A stretch of DNA of 50,141 nt, taken from NCBI GenBank assembly GCA_031277315.1, contig JAITMP010000028.1, positions 1 through 50,141 on the forward strand, read 5' to 3'. The DNA is from Zoogloeaceae bacterium (GTDB taxonomy: Bacteria > Pseudomonadota > Gammaproteobacteria > Burkholderiales > Rhodocyclaceae). Under the pieces are notes generated by a model. That model was not told the DNA's origin. It saw nothing but the letters and a program-made list of their open reading frames with translations, and ran no database searches. Shown here piece after piece: positions 10,834 through 21,845 of the stretch (position 1 is its first letter; the number at the start of each line of letters is the position of its first letter). The position numbers and the translations under genes were made by a program.

Positions 10834-11313
10834 ATGAGCATCGAAGGCGTGCTGGAAAAAGGTTTCGTCACCACGACTGTCGATACCGTCATCAACTGGA
10901 CGCGCACCGGGTCGATGTGGCCGGTGACTTTCGGCCTTGCCTGCTGCGCCGTTGAAATGATCCATGTCGGCTGCGCCCGCTACGACCTTGACCGTTTCGG
11001 CATCATGTTCCGCGCCAGTCCGCGTCACTCCGACGTGATGATCGTCGCCGGCACGCTGACCAACAAGATGGCGCCGGCGCTGCGCAAGGTGTACGACCAG
11101 ATGGCCGAGCCGCGCTGGGTGGTGTCGATGGGCTCCTGCGCGAATGGCGGCGGCTATTACCATTATTCCTACTCCGTCGTGCGCGGCTGCGACCGCATCG
11201 TGCCGGTGGATGTGTATGTTCCGGGTTGTCCGCCGACGGCGGAAGCCTTGCTGTACGGGCTGCTGCAACTCCAGAGCAAGATCAAGCGCACGAGCACGAT
11301 TGCGCGAACATAG
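10834..11313 (+). CDS. nuoB: NADH-quinone oxidoreductase subunit B
   Basis: NuoB holds the terminal 4Fe-4S cluster N2 that passes electrons to quinone. The 159-residue protein has the cluster ligands Cys37 and Cys38 (tandem, LACC), Cys102 (GSCANGG) and Cys132 (PGCPP), in family spacing. The region [13 protein letters not shown], which lines the quinone cavity, is conserved. It sits between nuoA and nuoC in canonical order. Confidence 0.97.
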   Translation: MSIEGVLEKGFVTTTVDTVINWTRTGSMWPVTFGLACCAVEMIHVGCARYDLDRFGIMFRASPRHSDVMIVAGTLTNKMAPALRKVYDQMAEPRWVVSMGSCANGGGYYHYSYSVVRGCDRIVPVDVYVPGCPPTAEALLYGLLQLQSKIKRTSTIART

Positions 11314-11330
11314 GTTACGGAACGAGACAC

Positions 11331-11936
11331 ATGAGCGCCAGGCTCGAATTGCTTTGCCAGAATCTGCGGAATGCGCTGGGTGATCGCATTGCCAAGCTCC
11401 AGACGGCGCTGGGCGAAGTGACGCTTGAAGTCGCCGCCGGCGATTACCTTGAAACCGCGCGCCTCTTGCGTGACGATCCGAATTTGCGTTTTGAACAGTT
11501 GATTGATCTGACCGGCGTCGATTATTCGGCCTGGGGCGACGGCGCCTGGACCGGATTGCGTTTCGCCGCAGTATGTCACCTGACGTCGGTCACGCTGAAC
11601 TGGCGCCTGCGTCTGCGCGCGTTCGCGCCGGACGACGCTTTTCCGGTGCTGCCTTCCGTGGTCGATATATGGAACAGCGCCAATTGGTATGAGCGCGAAG
11701 CCTTCGATCTTTACGGCATTCTTTTCGAGGGCCATCCCGATCTGCGCCGCATTCTTTCCGACTACGGTTTTGTCGGCCATCCTTTCCGCAAGGATTTCCC
11801 GATTTCCGGCTACGTCGAGATGCGCTACGACCCCGATCAGCGCCGCGTCGTCTATCAGCCGGTGACCATCGAGCCGCGCGAGAATACGCCGCGCATCATT
11901 CGTGAAGACAGTTATGGGGATGCCGATCATGGCTGA
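11331..11936 (+). CDS. nuoC: NADH-quinone oxidoreductase subunit C
   Basis: This is the 30-kDa type peripheral subunit, 201 residues. The signature runs through [11 protein letters not shown] and GHPDLRRIL, and GHPFRKDFP follows. It is a separate gene and not fused to nuoD as in E. coli, the usual state in betaproteobacteria. The ATG at 11331 is preferred over an upstream in-frame start at 11226, which would overlap nuoB by about 90 bases. The end overlaps nuoD by 8 bases. Confidence 0.96.
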   Translation: MSARLELLCQNLRNALGDRIAKLQTALGEVTLEVAAGDYLETARLLRDDPNLRFEQLIDLTGVDYSAWGDGAWTGLRFAAVCHLTSVTLNWRLRLRAFAPDDAFPVLPSVVDIWNSANWYEREAFDLYGILFEGHPDLRRILSDYGFVGHPFRKDFPISGYVEMRYDPDQRRVVYQPVTIEPRENTPRIIREDSYGDADHG

Positions 11937-13182
11937 AATCAGGAATTACACCCTGAATTTCGGCCCCCAGCATCCGGCCGCCCACGGCGTGCTGCGTTTG
12001 GTGCTGGAACTGGACGGCGAGGTCGTCGTCCGCGCCGATCCGCACATCGGCCTGCTGCACCGGGCCACCGAAAAGCTGGCCGAAACCAAGACCTGGTTGC
12101 AGACGGTGCCTTACCTCGACCGCCTCGACTATGTTTCGATGATGTGCAACGAGCACGCCTACTGCCTGGCGGTGGAGAAGCTGCTCGGTGTCGAGGTGCC
12201 GCTGCGCGGCCAGTACATTCGCGTCATGATGGACGAAGTGACGCGCATCCTGAACCACCTCCTCAACATCGGCACCCACGGCCTCGACATCGGCGCCATG
12301 ACGATGGTGCTGTACACCTTCCGCGAGCGGGAGGATCTGATGGATGTGTACGAGGCGGTTTCCGGCGCGCGCCTGCATGCCGCTTACTACCGGCCGGGAG
12401 GCGTGTACCGCGATCTGCCGGATCAGATGCCGCAGTACGTCGAGAACAAATTCAAGAACGCCGCCACCGTGAAGCGCCTGAACGCGGCGCGGCAAGGTTC
12501 GCTGCTGGATTTCATCGAGGATTTCACCGACCGCTTCCCGGCTTATGTCGACGAGTACGAAACGCTGCTCACCGACAACCGCATCTGGAAGCAGCGCACC
12601 ATCGGCATCGGCGTTGTTTCGCCCGAGCGCGCACTGGCGCTCGGTTTCTCCGGCCCCATGCTGCGCGGCTCCGGCATCGAGTGGGATTTGCGCAAGAAGC
12701 AGCCTTACGAAGTCTACGACCGCGTCGACTTCGATGTGCCGGTCGGCGTCAACGGCGATTGCTACTCCCGCTATCTGGTGCGCATCGAAGAGATGCGGCA
12801 GGCCAACCGCATCATCCGGCAGTGCATCGACTGGCTGCGCAAGAATCCCGGCCCGGTGATTACCGGCAACCACAAGGTTGCGCCGCCGCCGCGCGAGAAG
12901 ATGAAGGCCGGCATGGAAGAACTGATCCATCACTTCAAACTGTTTACCGAAGGCATGCACGTGCCGCCGGGCGAGGCTTACGCCGGCATCGAACACCCGA
13001 AAGGCGAATTCGGCGTGTATGCCATCTCCGACGGCGGCAACAAGCCTTACCGCATCAAGCTGCGCTCGCCCGGCTTTGCGCATCTTGCCGCCACCGACGA
13101 AATGGCGAAGGGGCACATGATCGCCGACGCCACCGCCATCATCGGCACCATCGACCTGGTGCTGGGCGATACCGACAGATGA
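11929..13182 (+). CDS. nuoD: NADH-quinone oxidoreductase subunit D
   Basis: This is the 49-kDa subunit, 417 residues, related to the large subunit of NiFe hydrogenases and forming the quinone site with NuoB. The N-terminal [10 protein letters not shown] is the quinone-site histidine motif. The conserved C-terminal end LGDTDR is present. The ATG at 11929 is chosen because family similarity starts at [13 protein letters not shown]; in-frame starts at 11902, 11914 and 11920 are possible but would lengthen the overlap with nuoC. nuoE begins 4 bases after the stop. Confidence 0.96.
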   Translation: MAEIRNYTLNFGPQHPAAHGVLRLVLELDGEVVVRADPHIGLLHRATEKLAETKTWLQTVPYLDRLDYVSMMCNEHAYCLAVEKLLGVEVPLRGQYIRVMMDEVTRILNHLLNIGTHGLDIGAMTMVLYTFREREDLMDVYEAVSGARLHAAYYRPGGVYRDLPDQMPQYVENKFKNAATVKRLNAARQGSLLDFIEDFTDRFPAYVDEYETLLTDNRIWKQRTIGIGVVSPERALALGFSGPMLRGSGIEWDLRKKQPYEVYDRVDFDVPVGVNGDCYSRYLVRIEEMRQANRIIRQCIDWLRKNPGPVITGNHKVAPPPREKMKAGMEELIHHFKLFTEGMHVPPGEAYAGIEHPKGEFGVYAISDGGNKPYRIKLRSPGFAHLAATDEMAKGHMIADATAIIGTIDLVLGDTDR

Positions 13183-13186
13183 CATC

Positions 13187-13660
13187 ATGCTGAGCCAGGA
13201 CGCACTGCAAAAAATCGACCGCGAGATCGCCAAGTACCCGGCGGATCAGAAGCAATCCGCCGTCATGGCGGCGCTGGCCATTGCCCAGATGGAGCAGGGC
13301 TGGCTGTCCACCGGCGTCATGGAAGAAGTGGCGCGCTATCTCGGCATGGCCCCGGCGGCGGTGTACGAAGTGGCGAGCTTCTACAACATGTATGACCTCG
13401 CACCGGTCGGCAAGTACAAGATCACGGTGTGCACGAATCTGCCGTGCGCGCTGTCCGGCGGCGTGCATGCCGCCGATTACCTGAAGCAGAAACTCGGCAT
13501 CGGCTTCAACGAAACCACCGCCGATGGCCGCTTCACCCTGAAGGAAGGCGAGTGCATGGGCGCGTGCGGCGATGCGCCGGTGCTGCTGGTGAACAACGTG
13601 CGCATGTGCAGTTTCATGCAGCCCGAGAAAATCGACGCGCTGCTCGGGGAGTGCGCGTGA
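13187..13660 (+). CDS. nuoE: NADH-quinone oxidoreductase subunit E
   Basis: This is the 24-kDa subunit, 157 residues, carrying the 2Fe-2S cluster N1a in a thioredoxin-like fold. The four ligands are visible as Cys82 and Cys87 (VCTNLPC) and Cys123 and Cys127 (ECMGAC). The N-terminal helical region, with [12 protein letters not shown] before the cluster, matches the family. The stop overlaps the nuoF start by one base. Confidence 0.96.
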   Translation: MLSQDALQKIDREIAKYPADQKQSAVMAALAIAQMEQGWLSTGVMEEVARYLGMAPAAVYEVASFYNMYDLAPVGKYKITVCTNLPCALSGGVHAADYLKQKLGIGFNETTADGRFTLKEGECMGACGDAPVLLVNNVRMCSFMQPEKIDALLGECA

Positions 13661-14973
13661 TGGACACCCTCGGCTTCATTCTTGATGCGGAGCAGGGCGA
13701 GCGCGGCTGGCGTCTCGCCGAATACGTGCAGCGCGGCGGTTACGCGGCGCTGAAGAAAATCATCAGCGAAAAGATTCCGCCCGAGAACATCGTCGCCGAA
13801 TTGAAGCAATCCGCGCTGCGCGGCCGCGGCGGCGCCGGTTTTCCGACCGGCCTGAAGTGGAGTTTCATGCCGCGCCAGTTTTCCGGCGCCAAGTACGTCG
13901 TCTGCAATTCGGACGAAGGCGAGCCGGGCACGTTCAAGGACCGCGACATCCTGCGCTGGAATCCGCACATGGTGATCGAGGGCATGATCATCGCCGGTTA
14001 CGCCATGGGCTGCCAGCGCGGTTACAACTACATTCACGGCGAAATCTGGGAAATCTACAAGCGTTTCGAGGAAGCCCTTGAGGAAGCGCGCGCGGCGAAG
14101 CTGCTCGGCGAGCGCATCCTCGATTCGGATTTCAGCTTCGATCTGTACGCGCATCACGGTTACGGCGCCTACATCTGTGGCGAGGAAACCGCGCTGCTCG
14201 AATCCATCGAGGGCAAGAAAGGTCAACCGCGCTACAAGCCGCCGTTCCCCGCGAGCGTCGGCCTCTACGGCAAGCCGACCACCATCAACAACACTGAAAC
14301 TTTCGCCTCGGTGCCCTACATCATCAACGAGGGCGGCGATAAATTTCTTCAGCTTGGCAAGCCGAACAACGGCGGCACCAAGCTGTTCTCCGTCTCCGGC
14401 CACGTCAACCGCCCCGGCAATTTCGAGGTGCCGATGGGCACGCCGTTCAAAGACCTGCTCGCCATGGCGGGCGGCATGCGCGGCGGGCGCAAGTTGAAGG
14501 CGGTGATCCCGGGCGGCTCTTCCGCGCCGGTGCTGCCGGCCGATGTCATCATGGAATGCACGCTCGACTACGATTCGATCGCCAAGGCCGGTTCGATGCT
14601 CGGTTCCGGCGCGGTGATCGTCATGGACGAGACGACCTGCATGGTGAAGGCGCTCGAACGCCTGTCCTATTTTTACTTCGAGGAATCCTGCGGCCAGTGC
14701 ACGCCCTGTCGCGAAGGCACGGGCTGGCTTTACCGCGTCGTGCATCGCATCGAGCATGGCGCCGGGCGGCCGGAAGACCTCGATCTGCTCAACAGCGTTA
14801 CCGACAACATCATGGGCCGCACCATCTGCGCCCTCGGCGACGCGGCCTCCATGCCGGTCAAGAGTTTCATCAAGCATTTCGGCGCGGAATTCGAGTATCA
14901 CATCCAGAACGGAAAATGCCTCGTGCCCGAAGACGCGCAGCGCGCGGGCAGCGGCTTCTTCAAGGTGGCGTAG
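13660..14973 (+). CDS. nuoF: NADH-quinone oxidoreductase subunit F
   Basis: This is the 51-kDa catalytic subunit, 437 residues, which oxidises NADH through FMN and passes electrons to cluster N3. It shows the nucleotide-binding [13 protein letters not shown] near residues 56-68 and [14 protein letters not shown]. The 4Fe-4S ligands lie in SCGQCTPC (about 344-350) and in TICALGD (about 390). The ATG at 13660 is the family start. An open frame reaching back to 13429 is only an overlap through nuoE. nuoG follows after 3 bases. Confidence 0.96.
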   Translation: MDTLGFILDAEQGERGWRLAEYVQRGGYAALKKIISEKIPPENIVAELKQSALRGRGGAGFPTGLKWSFMPRQFSGAKYVVCNSDEGEPGTFKDRDILRWNPHMVIEGMIIAGYAMGCQRGYNYIHGEIWEIYKRFEEALEEARAAKLLGERILDSDFSFDLYAHHGYGAYICGEETALLESIEGKKGQPRYKPPFPASVGLYGKPTTINNTETFASVPYIINEGGDKFLQLGKPNNGGTKLFSVSGHVNRPGNFEVPMGTPFKDLLAMAGGMRGGRKLKAVIPGGSSAPVLPADVIMECTLDYDSIAKAGSMLGSGAVIVMDETTCMVKALERLSYFYFEESCGQCTPCREGTGWLYRVVHRIEHGAGRPEDLDLLNSVTDNIMGRTICALGDAASMPVKSFIKHFGAEFEYHIQNGKCLVPEDAQRAGSGFFKVA

Positions 14974-14976
14974 CCA

Positions 14977-17313
14977 ATGCTGGAAATTGAAATCGACGGC
15001 AGGAAAACCGAGGTGGCCGATGGCAGCACCGTGATGGATGCCGCCTGCAAGCTTGGTATCTTCATTCCCCACTTCTGCTATCACAAGAAGCTGTCCATCG
15101 CGGCCAACTGCCGCATGTGCCTGGTGGAGGTGGAAAAAGCGCCGAAGCCCTTGCCGGCTTGCGCGACGCCGGTCACCAACGGCATGAAGGTTTTCACGCA
15201 TTCGAAAACCGCCGTCAAGGCGCAAAAGGGCGTGATGGAATTCCTTCTCATCAATCACCCGCTCGATTGCCCGATCTGCGATCAGGGCGGCGAATGCCAG
15301 TTGCAGGACTTGTCCGTCGGCTACGGGCAGGGCGCCTCGCGCTATCAGGAAGAAAAGCGCGTCGTGACGAACAAGAATCTCGGCCCCCTCATTGCGACCG
15401 ACATGACGCGCTGCATTCACTGCACGCGCTGCGTCCGCTTCACGCAGGAGATCGCCGGCTGGATGGAGCTTGGACAGGCATTTCGCGGCGAGCACGCCGA
15501 GATCATGCCCTTCATCGAGAAGACGGTGGATTCCGAGCTGTCCGGCAACATCATCGACCTCTGCCCGGTCGGCGCGCTGACATCGAAGCCGTTCCGCTTC
15601 GCCGCCCGCACATGGGAGTTGTCGCGCCGCAAGTCGATCAGTCCGCACGACGGCCTCGGCGCGAACATGATCGTTCAGGTCAAATACGATCGCGTTTTCC
15701 GCGTGCTGCCGCTGGAGAACGAAGACATCAACGAATGCTGGCTGTCCGACAAGGACCGCTTCTCCTACGAGGCGCTGAACGCGCAGGGCGACGACGGACG
15801 CCTGACCAAGCCGATGCTCAAGCAGTGCGGCGAATGGCGCGAGGTCGACTGGCAGACGGCGCTGGAATTCATCGGCACCGACCTGAAGCGCGTGGCGCGC
15901 GAGCACGGCGCCGCCGCGATCGGCGCGCTTGCCTCGCCGCACAGCACGCTGGAAGAACTCTACCTGCTGCAAAAACTCGTGCGCGGCATCGGCTCCGGGA
16001 ACGTCGACAGCCGTTTGCGCCAGACCGATTTCTCCCTCGACGGCAAACAGGTGACGCCTTGGCTGGGTCTGCCGGTCGCCGAGATTCCGGCGCTCGACCG
16101 CGTGCTGGTGGTCGGCAGCTTCCTGCGCAAAGACCATCCACTGCTGGCGCAGCGCCTGCGCCAGGCGGCGAAGAAAACCACCCGCGTCAGTCTGCTGCAT
16201 GTTGCCGACGACGATTCATTGATTCGCCTCGATGCCAAGTCGATCGTCGCGCCGTCGGCGCTGACGGCGGAACTGGCCGGCGTCGTCAAGGCGGCGGCGG
16301 AAGCCAAGGGCGTGGCTGTCGACGCGGCGCTGGCCGGCATCCAGCCCTCCGCCGCAGCGCGGGCGATGGGCGAAAGCCTGGCGTCGGGCGAGAAAACGGC
16401 GATCTTCCTCGGCAACTTCGCCCAGCAGCATGCGCAAGCGGCGACTTTGCATGCGCTGGCGCAGAAATTGGCGGACATCACCGGCGCCCGTTTCGGTTAT
16501 CTGGGCGAAGCTGCCAACTCGGTCGGCGCTGGCGTGGCCAAGGCGACGCCGGACGCGGCGGGGCTGAACGCTGCGCGCATGCTGGCCGAGCCGCGCAAGG
16601 CGTATTTCGTGCTGCATGCCGAACCCGAACTTGATTGCGCCAATCCGGCGCAGGCGCTGGCCGCGTTGCGCGGCGCCGATCTGGTCGTTGCCATGACGCC
16701 GTTCAGGACGCGCGCTGTCGACTACGCTCACGTCATCCTGCCGGTGGCGCCGTTTACCGAAACCTCCGGCACCTTCATCAATACCGAAGGCCGCGTGCAG
16801 AGCTTCAACGCCGTGGTCAAGCCGCTCGGCGAGACGCGCCCGGCCTGGAAAGTGTTGCGCGTGCTTGGCAACCTGCTGGAATTGCCCGGCTTCGATCACG
16901 ACAGTTCCGAGGCGGTGCGCGCCGAGGCGCTCGGCGGCAAGCCCGCTTCCGTCGCCGAACAATTGAACAACCGGGCCGATGGCGTCGCCATCAATCTGAC
17001 GGCGACGACGCCGGCTTTGCAACGCATCGCCGACGTGCCGATTTATTTCGCCGATCCTTTGGCGCGGCGCGCCGCTTCGCTGCGGCAAACGCGCGATGCG
17101 CTGCCGCCCGCCGCCCGCATGAACGCGGCGACGCTGGCGAAACTCGGACTGGCGCCCGGCGCGCAGGTGAAAGTCAGCCTCGGCGGCACGGCGACCCTGC
17201 CGGTCGAACTGGACGCCGGGGTGCCCGATGGCTGCGTGCGGGTGGCCGCCGGTCATGAACTGACTTCCGGCCTCGGCCCGATGCAGGGCGAACTCACCGT
17301 GGAGCGCGCCTGA
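14977..17313 (+). CDS. nuoG: NADH-quinone oxidoreductase subunit G
   Basis: This is the 75-kDa subunit, 778 residues, a molybdopterin-oxidoreductase-like chain carrying several Fe-S clusters. Order of elements: an N-terminal 2Fe-2S ferredoxin domain ([15 protein letters not shown]), a His-Cys-ligated region ([14 protein letters not shown]), a 4Fe-4S motif CIHCTRC, and CPVGAL. The degenerate oxidoreductase domain then fills the C-terminal two thirds. It is shorter than E. coli NuoG (about 908 residues) but normal for betaproteobacteria. It overlaps nuoH by one base. Confidence 0.95.
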   Translation: MLEIEIDGRKTEVADGSTVMDAACKLGIFIPHFCYHKKLSIAANCRMCLVEVEKAPKPLPACATPVTNGMKVFTHSKTAVKAQKGVMEFLLINHPLDCPICDQGGECQLQDLSVGYGQGASRYQEEKRVVTNKNLGPLIATDMTRCIHCTRCVRFTQEIAGWMELGQAFRGEHAEIMPFIEKTVDSELSGNIIDLCPVGALTSKPFRFAARTWELSRRKSISPHDGLGANMIVQVKYDRVFRVLPLENEDINECWLSDKDRFSYEALNAQGDDGRLTKPMLKQCGEWREVDWQTALEFIGTDLKRVAREHGAAAIGALASPHSTLEELYLLQKLVRGIGSGNVDSRLRQTDFSLDGKQVTPWLGLPVAEIPALDRVLVVGSFLRKDHPLLAQRLRQAAKKTTRVSLLHVADDDSLIRLDAKSIVAPSALTAELAGVVKAAAEAKGVAVDAALAGIQPSAAARAMGESLASGEKTAIFLGNFAQQHAQAATLHALAQKLADITGARFGYLGEAANSVGAGVAKATPDAAGLNAARMLAEPRKAYFVLHAEPELDCANPAQALAALRGADLVVAMTPFRTRAVDYAHVILPVAPFTETSGTFINTEGRVQSFNAVVKPLGETRPAWKVLRVLGNLLELPGFDHDSSEAVRAEALGGKPASVAEQLNNRADGVAINLTATTPALQRIADVPIYFADPLARRAASLRQTRDALPPAARMNAATLAKLGLAPGAQVKVSLGGTATLPVELDAGVPDGCVRVAAGHELTSGLGPMQGELTVERA

Positions 17314-18392
17314 TGGAAGCCGGGATCCTGCAAATTTTCCAGTCGTTCTGGAGCCGGTTCGGTCTTTGGGAGCCGTTGTGGGCCATCGTCGAGCCGGTCT
17401 GGCCGCTGATCTGGGCGCTGCTGAGGATCATCGTCATTCTGGTGCCGCTGTTGCTCGGCGTGGCTTACCTGACATGGCTTGAGCGCAAGGTCATCGGCTA
17501 CATTCAGGTGCGCATCGGCCCCAATCGTGTCGGTCCGCTCGGTTTGTTGCAGCCGATCGCCGACGGCCTGAAACTGTTTTTCAAGGAAGTGCTGGTGCCG
17601 GGCGGCGCCAACAAGGCGCTGTTCTTCACGGCGCCGGTGCTGGCCATCGCGCCGGCGCTGGCGGCCTGGGCGGTGGTGCCCTTCTTCGACGGCGGCGTGC
17701 TGGCCGATGTGAATGCCGGCCTGTTTTACGTTCTCGCCATGACCTCGATGGGTATCTACGGCATCATCATCGCCGGCTGGGCGTCGAACTCGAAATATCC
17801 CTTCCTCGGCGCCATGCGCGCCTCGGCGCAGATGGTGTCTTATGAGATCGCCATGGGGCTGGCGCTGGTGACGGTGCTGATGGTTTCCAACAGCCTCAAT
17901 TTCTCCGACATCGTGCGCGCTCAGGGCCGCGGCTGGTTCGCCGAACACGGCGCCGGCTTCCTTTCCTGGAACTGGATTCCGCTGCTGCCGATGTTCGTCG
18001 TGTATTTCATCTCCGGCGTCGCCGAAACCAACCGCGCGCCCTTCGACGTGGTGGAGGGCGAATCCGAGATCATTGCCGGCCACATGGTCGAATACTCCGG
18101 CATGGCCTTCGCCATGTTCTTCCTCGCCGAATACAGCAACATGATTCTGGTGGCGACGCTCACCTCGATCCTGTTCCTCGGCGGCTGGCTGTCGCCGGTC
18201 AGCTTCCTGCCGGACGGCTTCCACTGGCTGGCGCTGAAAGTTTTCTTCTTCCTGCTGATCTATCTGTGGATTCGCGCCACCTTCCCGCGCTATCGCTACG
18301 ACCAGATCATGCGCCTGGGCTGGAAGGTGTTCGTGCCCCTGACGCTGGTGTGGATCGTCGTCGTCGGCACCTGCATGGTGATTTTCAATTGA
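17313..18392 (+). CDS. nuoH: NADH-quinone oxidoreductase subunit H
   Basis: This membrane subunit of 359 residues, with about eight or nine hydrophobic segments, helps form the quinone entry channel. Both family signatures are intact: [15 protein letters not shown] and AETNRAPFD. The early loop [19 protein letters not shown] is also typical. The gene starts on the last base of the nuoG stop, so translation is probably coupled. Confidence 0.97.
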   Translation: MEAGILQIFQSFWSRFGLWEPLWAIVEPVWPLIWALLRIIVILVPLLLGVAYLTWLERKVIGYIQVRIGPNRVGPLGLLQPIADGLKLFFKEVLVPGGANKALFFTAPVLAIAPALAAWAVVPFFDGGVLADVNAGLFYVLAMTSMGIYGIIIAGWASNSKYPFLGAMRASAQMVSYEIAMGLALVTVLMVSNSLNFSDIVRAQGRGWFAEHGAGFLSWNWIPLLPMFVVYFISGVAETNRAPFDVVEGESEIIAGHMVEYSGMAFAMFFLAEYSNMILVATLTSILFLGGWLSPVSFLPDGFHWLALKVFFFLLIYLWIRATFPRYRYDQIMRLGWKVFVPLTLVWIVVVGTCMVIFN

Positions 18393-18402
18393 GGGCCGAA
18401 CC

Positions 18403-18888
18403 GTGAGCGCCAAGGACTTTCTCAGCAGCCTGTTCCTGAATGAACTGCGCAAGGGCATGCAGGTCACGGGCCGCTATTTCTTTGCGCCCAAGATCACGGT
18501 GCAGTACCCGGAAGAGAAAACGCCGCAGAGCAACCGTTTCCGCGGCCTGCACGCGCTGCGCCGCTACCCGAACGGGGAAGAACGCTGCATCGCCTGCAAA
18601 CTGTGCGAGGCGGTGTGCCCGGCGATGGCCATCACCATCGAATCGGCCCAGCGCGAGGATGGCTCGCGCCGCACCACCCGCTACGATATCGACCTGACGA
18701 AATGCATTTTCTGCGGCTTCTGCGAGGAAGCCTGCCCGGTGGACGCCATCGTCGAGACGCGCGTGCTGGAATACCACGGCGAGAAGCGCGGCGATCTTCA
18801 CTACACCAAGCAGATGCTGCTGGCGGTGGGCGACAAGCACGAGGCGCAGATCGCCGCCGACCGCGCGCAGGACGCCAAATTCCGGTGA
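18403..18888 (+). CDS. nuoI: NADH-quinone oxidoreductase subunit I
   Basis: This is a 161-residue ferredoxin-like subunit carrying clusters N6a and N6b. Two 4Fe-4S motifs are seen: Cys62, Cys65, Cys68 and Cys72 ([12 protein letters not shown]), and Cys101, Cys104, Cys107 and Cys111 ([12 protein letters not shown]). The start codon is GTG at 18403, which gives the normal betaproteobacterial N-terminus. The nuoJ ATG follows 5 bases after the stop. Confidence 0.97.
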   Translation: MSAKDFLSSLFLNELRKGMQVTGRYFFAPKITVQYPEEKTPQSNRFRGLHALRRYPNGEERCIACKLCEAVCPAMAITIESAQREDGSRRTTRYDIDLTKCIFCGFCEEACPVDAIVETRVLEYHGEKRGDLHYTKQMLLAVGDKHEAQIAADRAQDAKFR

Positions 18889-18893
18889 CCCTC

Positions 18894-19490
18894 ATGGACT
18901 TCAAGACCGCGCTCTTCTACATCTTCTCGGCCATCCTGGTGATTGCCGCGCTGCGCGTCATTACCGCGCGCAACCCGGTGCATGCGGTGCTGTTCCTCGT
19001 GCTCGCGTTCTTCAACGCCAGCGGCATCTGGTTCCTGCTGCAAGCCGAATTTCTCGCCATCGCCCTGATCGTCGTCTATGTCGGCGCCGTCATGGTGCTG
19101 TTCCTGTTTGTCATCATGATGCTCGACATCAATCTGGAGCGTTTGCGGCAGGGCTTCTGGAACAATCTCTGGCTGGGCGGCCCGATCGCCGTACTGATGG
19201 CGGTCGAGATGGCGGCGGTGCTCTCCACGCGCAGCTTCGGCCTTGAGGCGATGCCGGCGCCGACGCCGGCGACCGGCTCCAATGCCAAGGCGCTCGGCGC
19301 GGCGATCTACACCGATTACGTGTATCCCTTTGAACTGGCCTCGATTGTCCTGCTGGTGGCGTTGATCGCCGCCGTTGTCCTGAATCTGCGCCAGCGGCGC
19401 GATCACAAGCAACAGCATCCGGCCCGGCAGATCGCCGTCAAGCGCAAGGACAGCGTGCGCATCGTCTCCATGCCGGCGGAGAAGGAATAA
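18894..19490 (+). CDS. nuoJ: NADH-quinone oxidoreductase subunit J
   Basis: This is a 198-residue membrane subunit with about five hydrophobic segments. The conserved third segment reads IVVYVGAVMVLFLFVIMML, which contains the pi-bulge region of the family. The C-terminal tail is basic and cytoplasmic. The ATG at 18894 is used; an open frame back to 18603 lies antisense-like across nuoI in a different frame and is ignored. Confidence 0.94.
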   Translation: MDFKTALFYIFSAILVIAALRVITARNPVHAVLFLVLAFFNASGIWFLLQAEFLAIALIVVYVGAVMVLFLFVIMMLDINLERLRQGFWNNLWLGGPIAVLMAVEMAAVLSTRSFGLEAMPAPTPATGSNAKALGAAIYTDYVYPFELASIVLLVALIAAVVLNLRQRRDHKQQHPARQIAVKRKDSVRIVSMPAEKE

Positions 19491-19493
19491 GCC

Positions 19494-19799
19494 ATGCCCA
19501 GCCTGAACCACTTCCTGATTCTCGGCGCGATCCTGTTCTCCATCGGTGTCGCCGGCATCTTCCTCAACCGGAAGAACCTCATCATCCTGCTGATGTCGGT
19601 CGAACTGATGCTGCTCGCCGTCAACATGAATTTCATCGCCTTCTCCCATTTCCTCGGCGACATGGGCGGGCAGGTCTTCGTCTTTTTCATCCTGACGGTC
19701 GCCGCCGCCGAAGCTGCCATCGGCCTCGCCATTCTGGTCGTGCTGTTCCGCAACCTGCGCACGATCCACGTCGACGATCTGGATAGCCTGCAAGGATAA
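19494..19799 (+). CDS. nuoK: NADH-quinone oxidoreductase subunit K
   Basis: This is a 101-residue MrpC-like subunit with three membrane helices. The two conserved membrane glutamates of the proton path are visible in [10 protein letters not shown] and [10 protein letters not shown]. It is spaced by 3 bases from nuoJ and 2 bases from nuoL. Confidence 0.97.
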   Translation: MPSLNHFLILGAILFSIGVAGIFLNRKNLIILLMSVELMLLAVNMNFIAFSHFLGDMGGQVFVFFILTVAAAEAAIGLAILVVLFRNLRTIHVDDLDSLQG

Positions 19800-19801
19800 C
19801 C

Positions 19802-21835
19802 ATGGAAATGCATCCTTACGCGTTGTGGGTTCCGCTGGCGCCGCTCTTCGGCGCCGTCGTGGCGGGCCTGTTCGGCAAGGCGATCGGCCGCGCTGGCGCG
19901 CACTGGATCACCAGCCTCGGCGTCGCCGTCGCGCTGATTCTCTCTTGGCTCATCTATCTGGATGTCGATGCCGGCACGGTGTACAACGCCGCCGTCTACA
20001 CCTGGGCCAGCAGCGGCGGCCTCAGTTTCCAAGTCGGCTTCCTCATCGACAAGCTGACGGTCACCATGATGCTGGTCGTCAGCTTCGTCTCGCTGATGGT
20101 GCATATCTACACCATCGGCTACATGGCCCACGACGAGGAAAACTGGCCGGACGGCAGTCTGGCGGGAAAGAACAGCTACCAGCGCTTCTTCGCCTATATC
20201 TCGCTCTTCACCTTCTCGATGCTGATGCTGGTGATGAGCAACAACTTCCTCCAGTTGTTCTTCGGCTGGGAAGCGGTGGGTCTGGTTTCTTATCTGCTGA
20301 TCGGTTTCTGGTCGAGCCGGCCAACGGCGGTTTACGCCAACCTGAAGGCGTTTCTGGTCAACCGGGTCGGCGACTTCGGCTTTCTGCTCGGCATCGGCCT
20401 GATCGCCGCCTACTGCGGTTCGCTTAACTACAACGACGTCTTCGCCCAAGGGCAGAATCTGGCGGGGCTGACGTTCCCCGGCACCGACTGGATGCTGGTG
20501 ACGGTGATTTGCATCTGCCTGTTCATCGGCGCCATGGGCAAGTCGGCGCAATTCCCGCTGCATGTCTGGCTGCCCGACTCGATGGAAGGCCCGACGCCGA
20601 TTTCCGCCCTGATCCACGCCGCCACCATGGTGACGGCGGGCATCTTCATGGTTTCGCGCATGTCGCCGCTGTTTGAATTGTCGGATGCGGCGCTGTCCTT
20701 CGTCATCGTCATCGGCGCGATCACCGCCTTCTTCATGGCGCTGATCGCCATCGTGCAGACTGACATCAAGCGCGTCGTCGCTTACTCCACGCTGTCGCAA
20801 CTCGGCTACATGACCGCCGCGCTGGGCGCCTCGGCTTATTCGGCGGCGATGTTCCACCTTGCCACCCACGCTTTTTTCAAGGCAGTGCTGTTCCTCGGCG
20901 CCGGCTCGGTCATCATCGCCATGCACCACGAGCAGGACATGCGCAAGATGGGCGGCCTGCGCAAGTACATGCCGATCACCTATTTGACGGTGCTGATCGG
21001 CGCGCTTGCCAACGCCGGCTTCCCGCCCTTCGCCGGCTTCTTCTCCAAGGATTCGATCATTGAGGCGGTGCATTTGTCGACCACCGCCGGCGCCGGCTTC
21101 GCCCACGCGCTGCTGCTGGCCGGCGTGTTCATCGGCGGCTTCTACTCCTTCCGTCTGGTGTTCTTCGCCTTCCACGGCAAGGAACGCTTCCGCGACGCGC
21201 ACGCGCATGATGGGCATGACGGCCACGGTCACGATGACCACGGCGGCCATCATGCGGTCGAGCCGAAAGAGTCGCCCTGGGTGGTGACGGTGCCGCTGAT
21301 CCTGCTGGCGATTCCTTCCATCATTGCCGGCTGGGTGATGATCGGGCCGGCGCTGTTTGGCGACTATTTCCGCGCGTCGATCTTCATTGCCGACGGGCAT
21401 CCCGCCATCGCCGCCATGAAAGACGGTTTCCACGGCGCCTGGGGCATGATCGTGCATGGCCTGACGGCGCTGCCGTTCTGGCTGGCGCTGGCTGGCGCGG
21501 CGACGGCTTGGTATCTCTACATCGTGCGGCCCGATCTGCCGGCGGTCATCAAGAAGAAGTCGGGCGTGCTGGCCCGCATCCTTGAAGAGAAATACGGTTT
21601 CGATCGCTTCAACGACTGGTTTTTTGCCGGCGGCGCGCGCCTGATCGGTCGCGGCCTGTGGAAAGGCGGCGACCAGACTGTGATCGACGGCTTGGCGGTC
21701 AATGGTTCGGCCAAAGTGGTGGGCTGGATCGCTTCGATCGTGCGCCTGTTCCAGTCGGGCCACATCTACCAGTATGCGTTCTCCATGATTATCGGCGTGT
21801 TCCTGCTGCTGACTTTCTGGATGAACCGGGCCTAG
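19802..21835 (+). CDS. nuoL: NADH-quinone oxidoreductase subunit L
   Basis: This is the largest antiporter-like proton-pumping subunit, 677 residues, with the usual 15-16 hydrophobic segments and the long lateral amphipathic helix at the C-terminus. Conserved pieces include FFGWEAVGLVSYLLIGFW, PTPISALIHAATMVTAG and the lysine region IAIVQTDIKRVVAYSTLSQ. A cytoplasmic-type loop at about residues 465-485 is unusually rich in His, Asp and Gly, with eight histidines in 19 residues. Similar His-rich loops occur in some proteobacterial NuoL proteins. Confidence 0.96.
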   Translation: MEMHPYALWVPLAPLFGAVVAGLFGKAIGRAGAHWITSLGVAVALILSWLIYLDVDAGTVYNAAVYTWASSGGLSFQVGFLIDKLTVTMMLVVSFVSLMVHIYTIGYMAHDEENWPDGSLAGKNSYQRFFAYISLFTFSMLMLVMSNNFLQLFFGWEAVGLVSYLLIGFWSSRPTAVYANLKAFLVNRVGDFGFLLGIGLIAAYCGSLNYNDVFAQGQNLAGLTFPGTDWMLVTVICICLFIGAMGKSAQFPLHVWLPDSMEGPTPISALIHAATMVTAGIFMVSRMSPLFELSDAALSFVIVIGAITAFFMALIAIVQTDIKRVVAYSTLSQLGYMTAALGASAYSAAMFHLATHAFFKAVLFLGAGSVIIAMHHEQDMRKMGGLRKYMPITYLTVLIGALANAGFPPFAGFFSKDSIIEAVHLSTTAGAGFAHALLLAGVFIGGFYSFRLVFFAFHGKERFRDAHAHDGHDGHGHDDHGGHHAVEPKESPWVVTVPLILLAIPSIIAGWVMIGPALFGDYFRASIFIADGHPAIAAMKDGFHGAWGMIVHGLTALPFWLALAGAATAWYLYIVRPDLPAVIKKKSGVLARILEEKYGFDRFNDWFFAGGARLIGRGLWKGGDQTVIDGLAVNGSAKVVGWIASIVRLFQSGHIYQYAFSMIIGVFLLLTFWMNRA

Positions 21836-21845
21836 GAAAACGAGA

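Noticed and set aside
21195-21257. His-rich NuoL loop as a novel metal-binding system
   Set aside because: Comparable His/Asp-rich loops occur in other proteobacterial NuoL proteins, and there is no associated metal-handling gene nearby.
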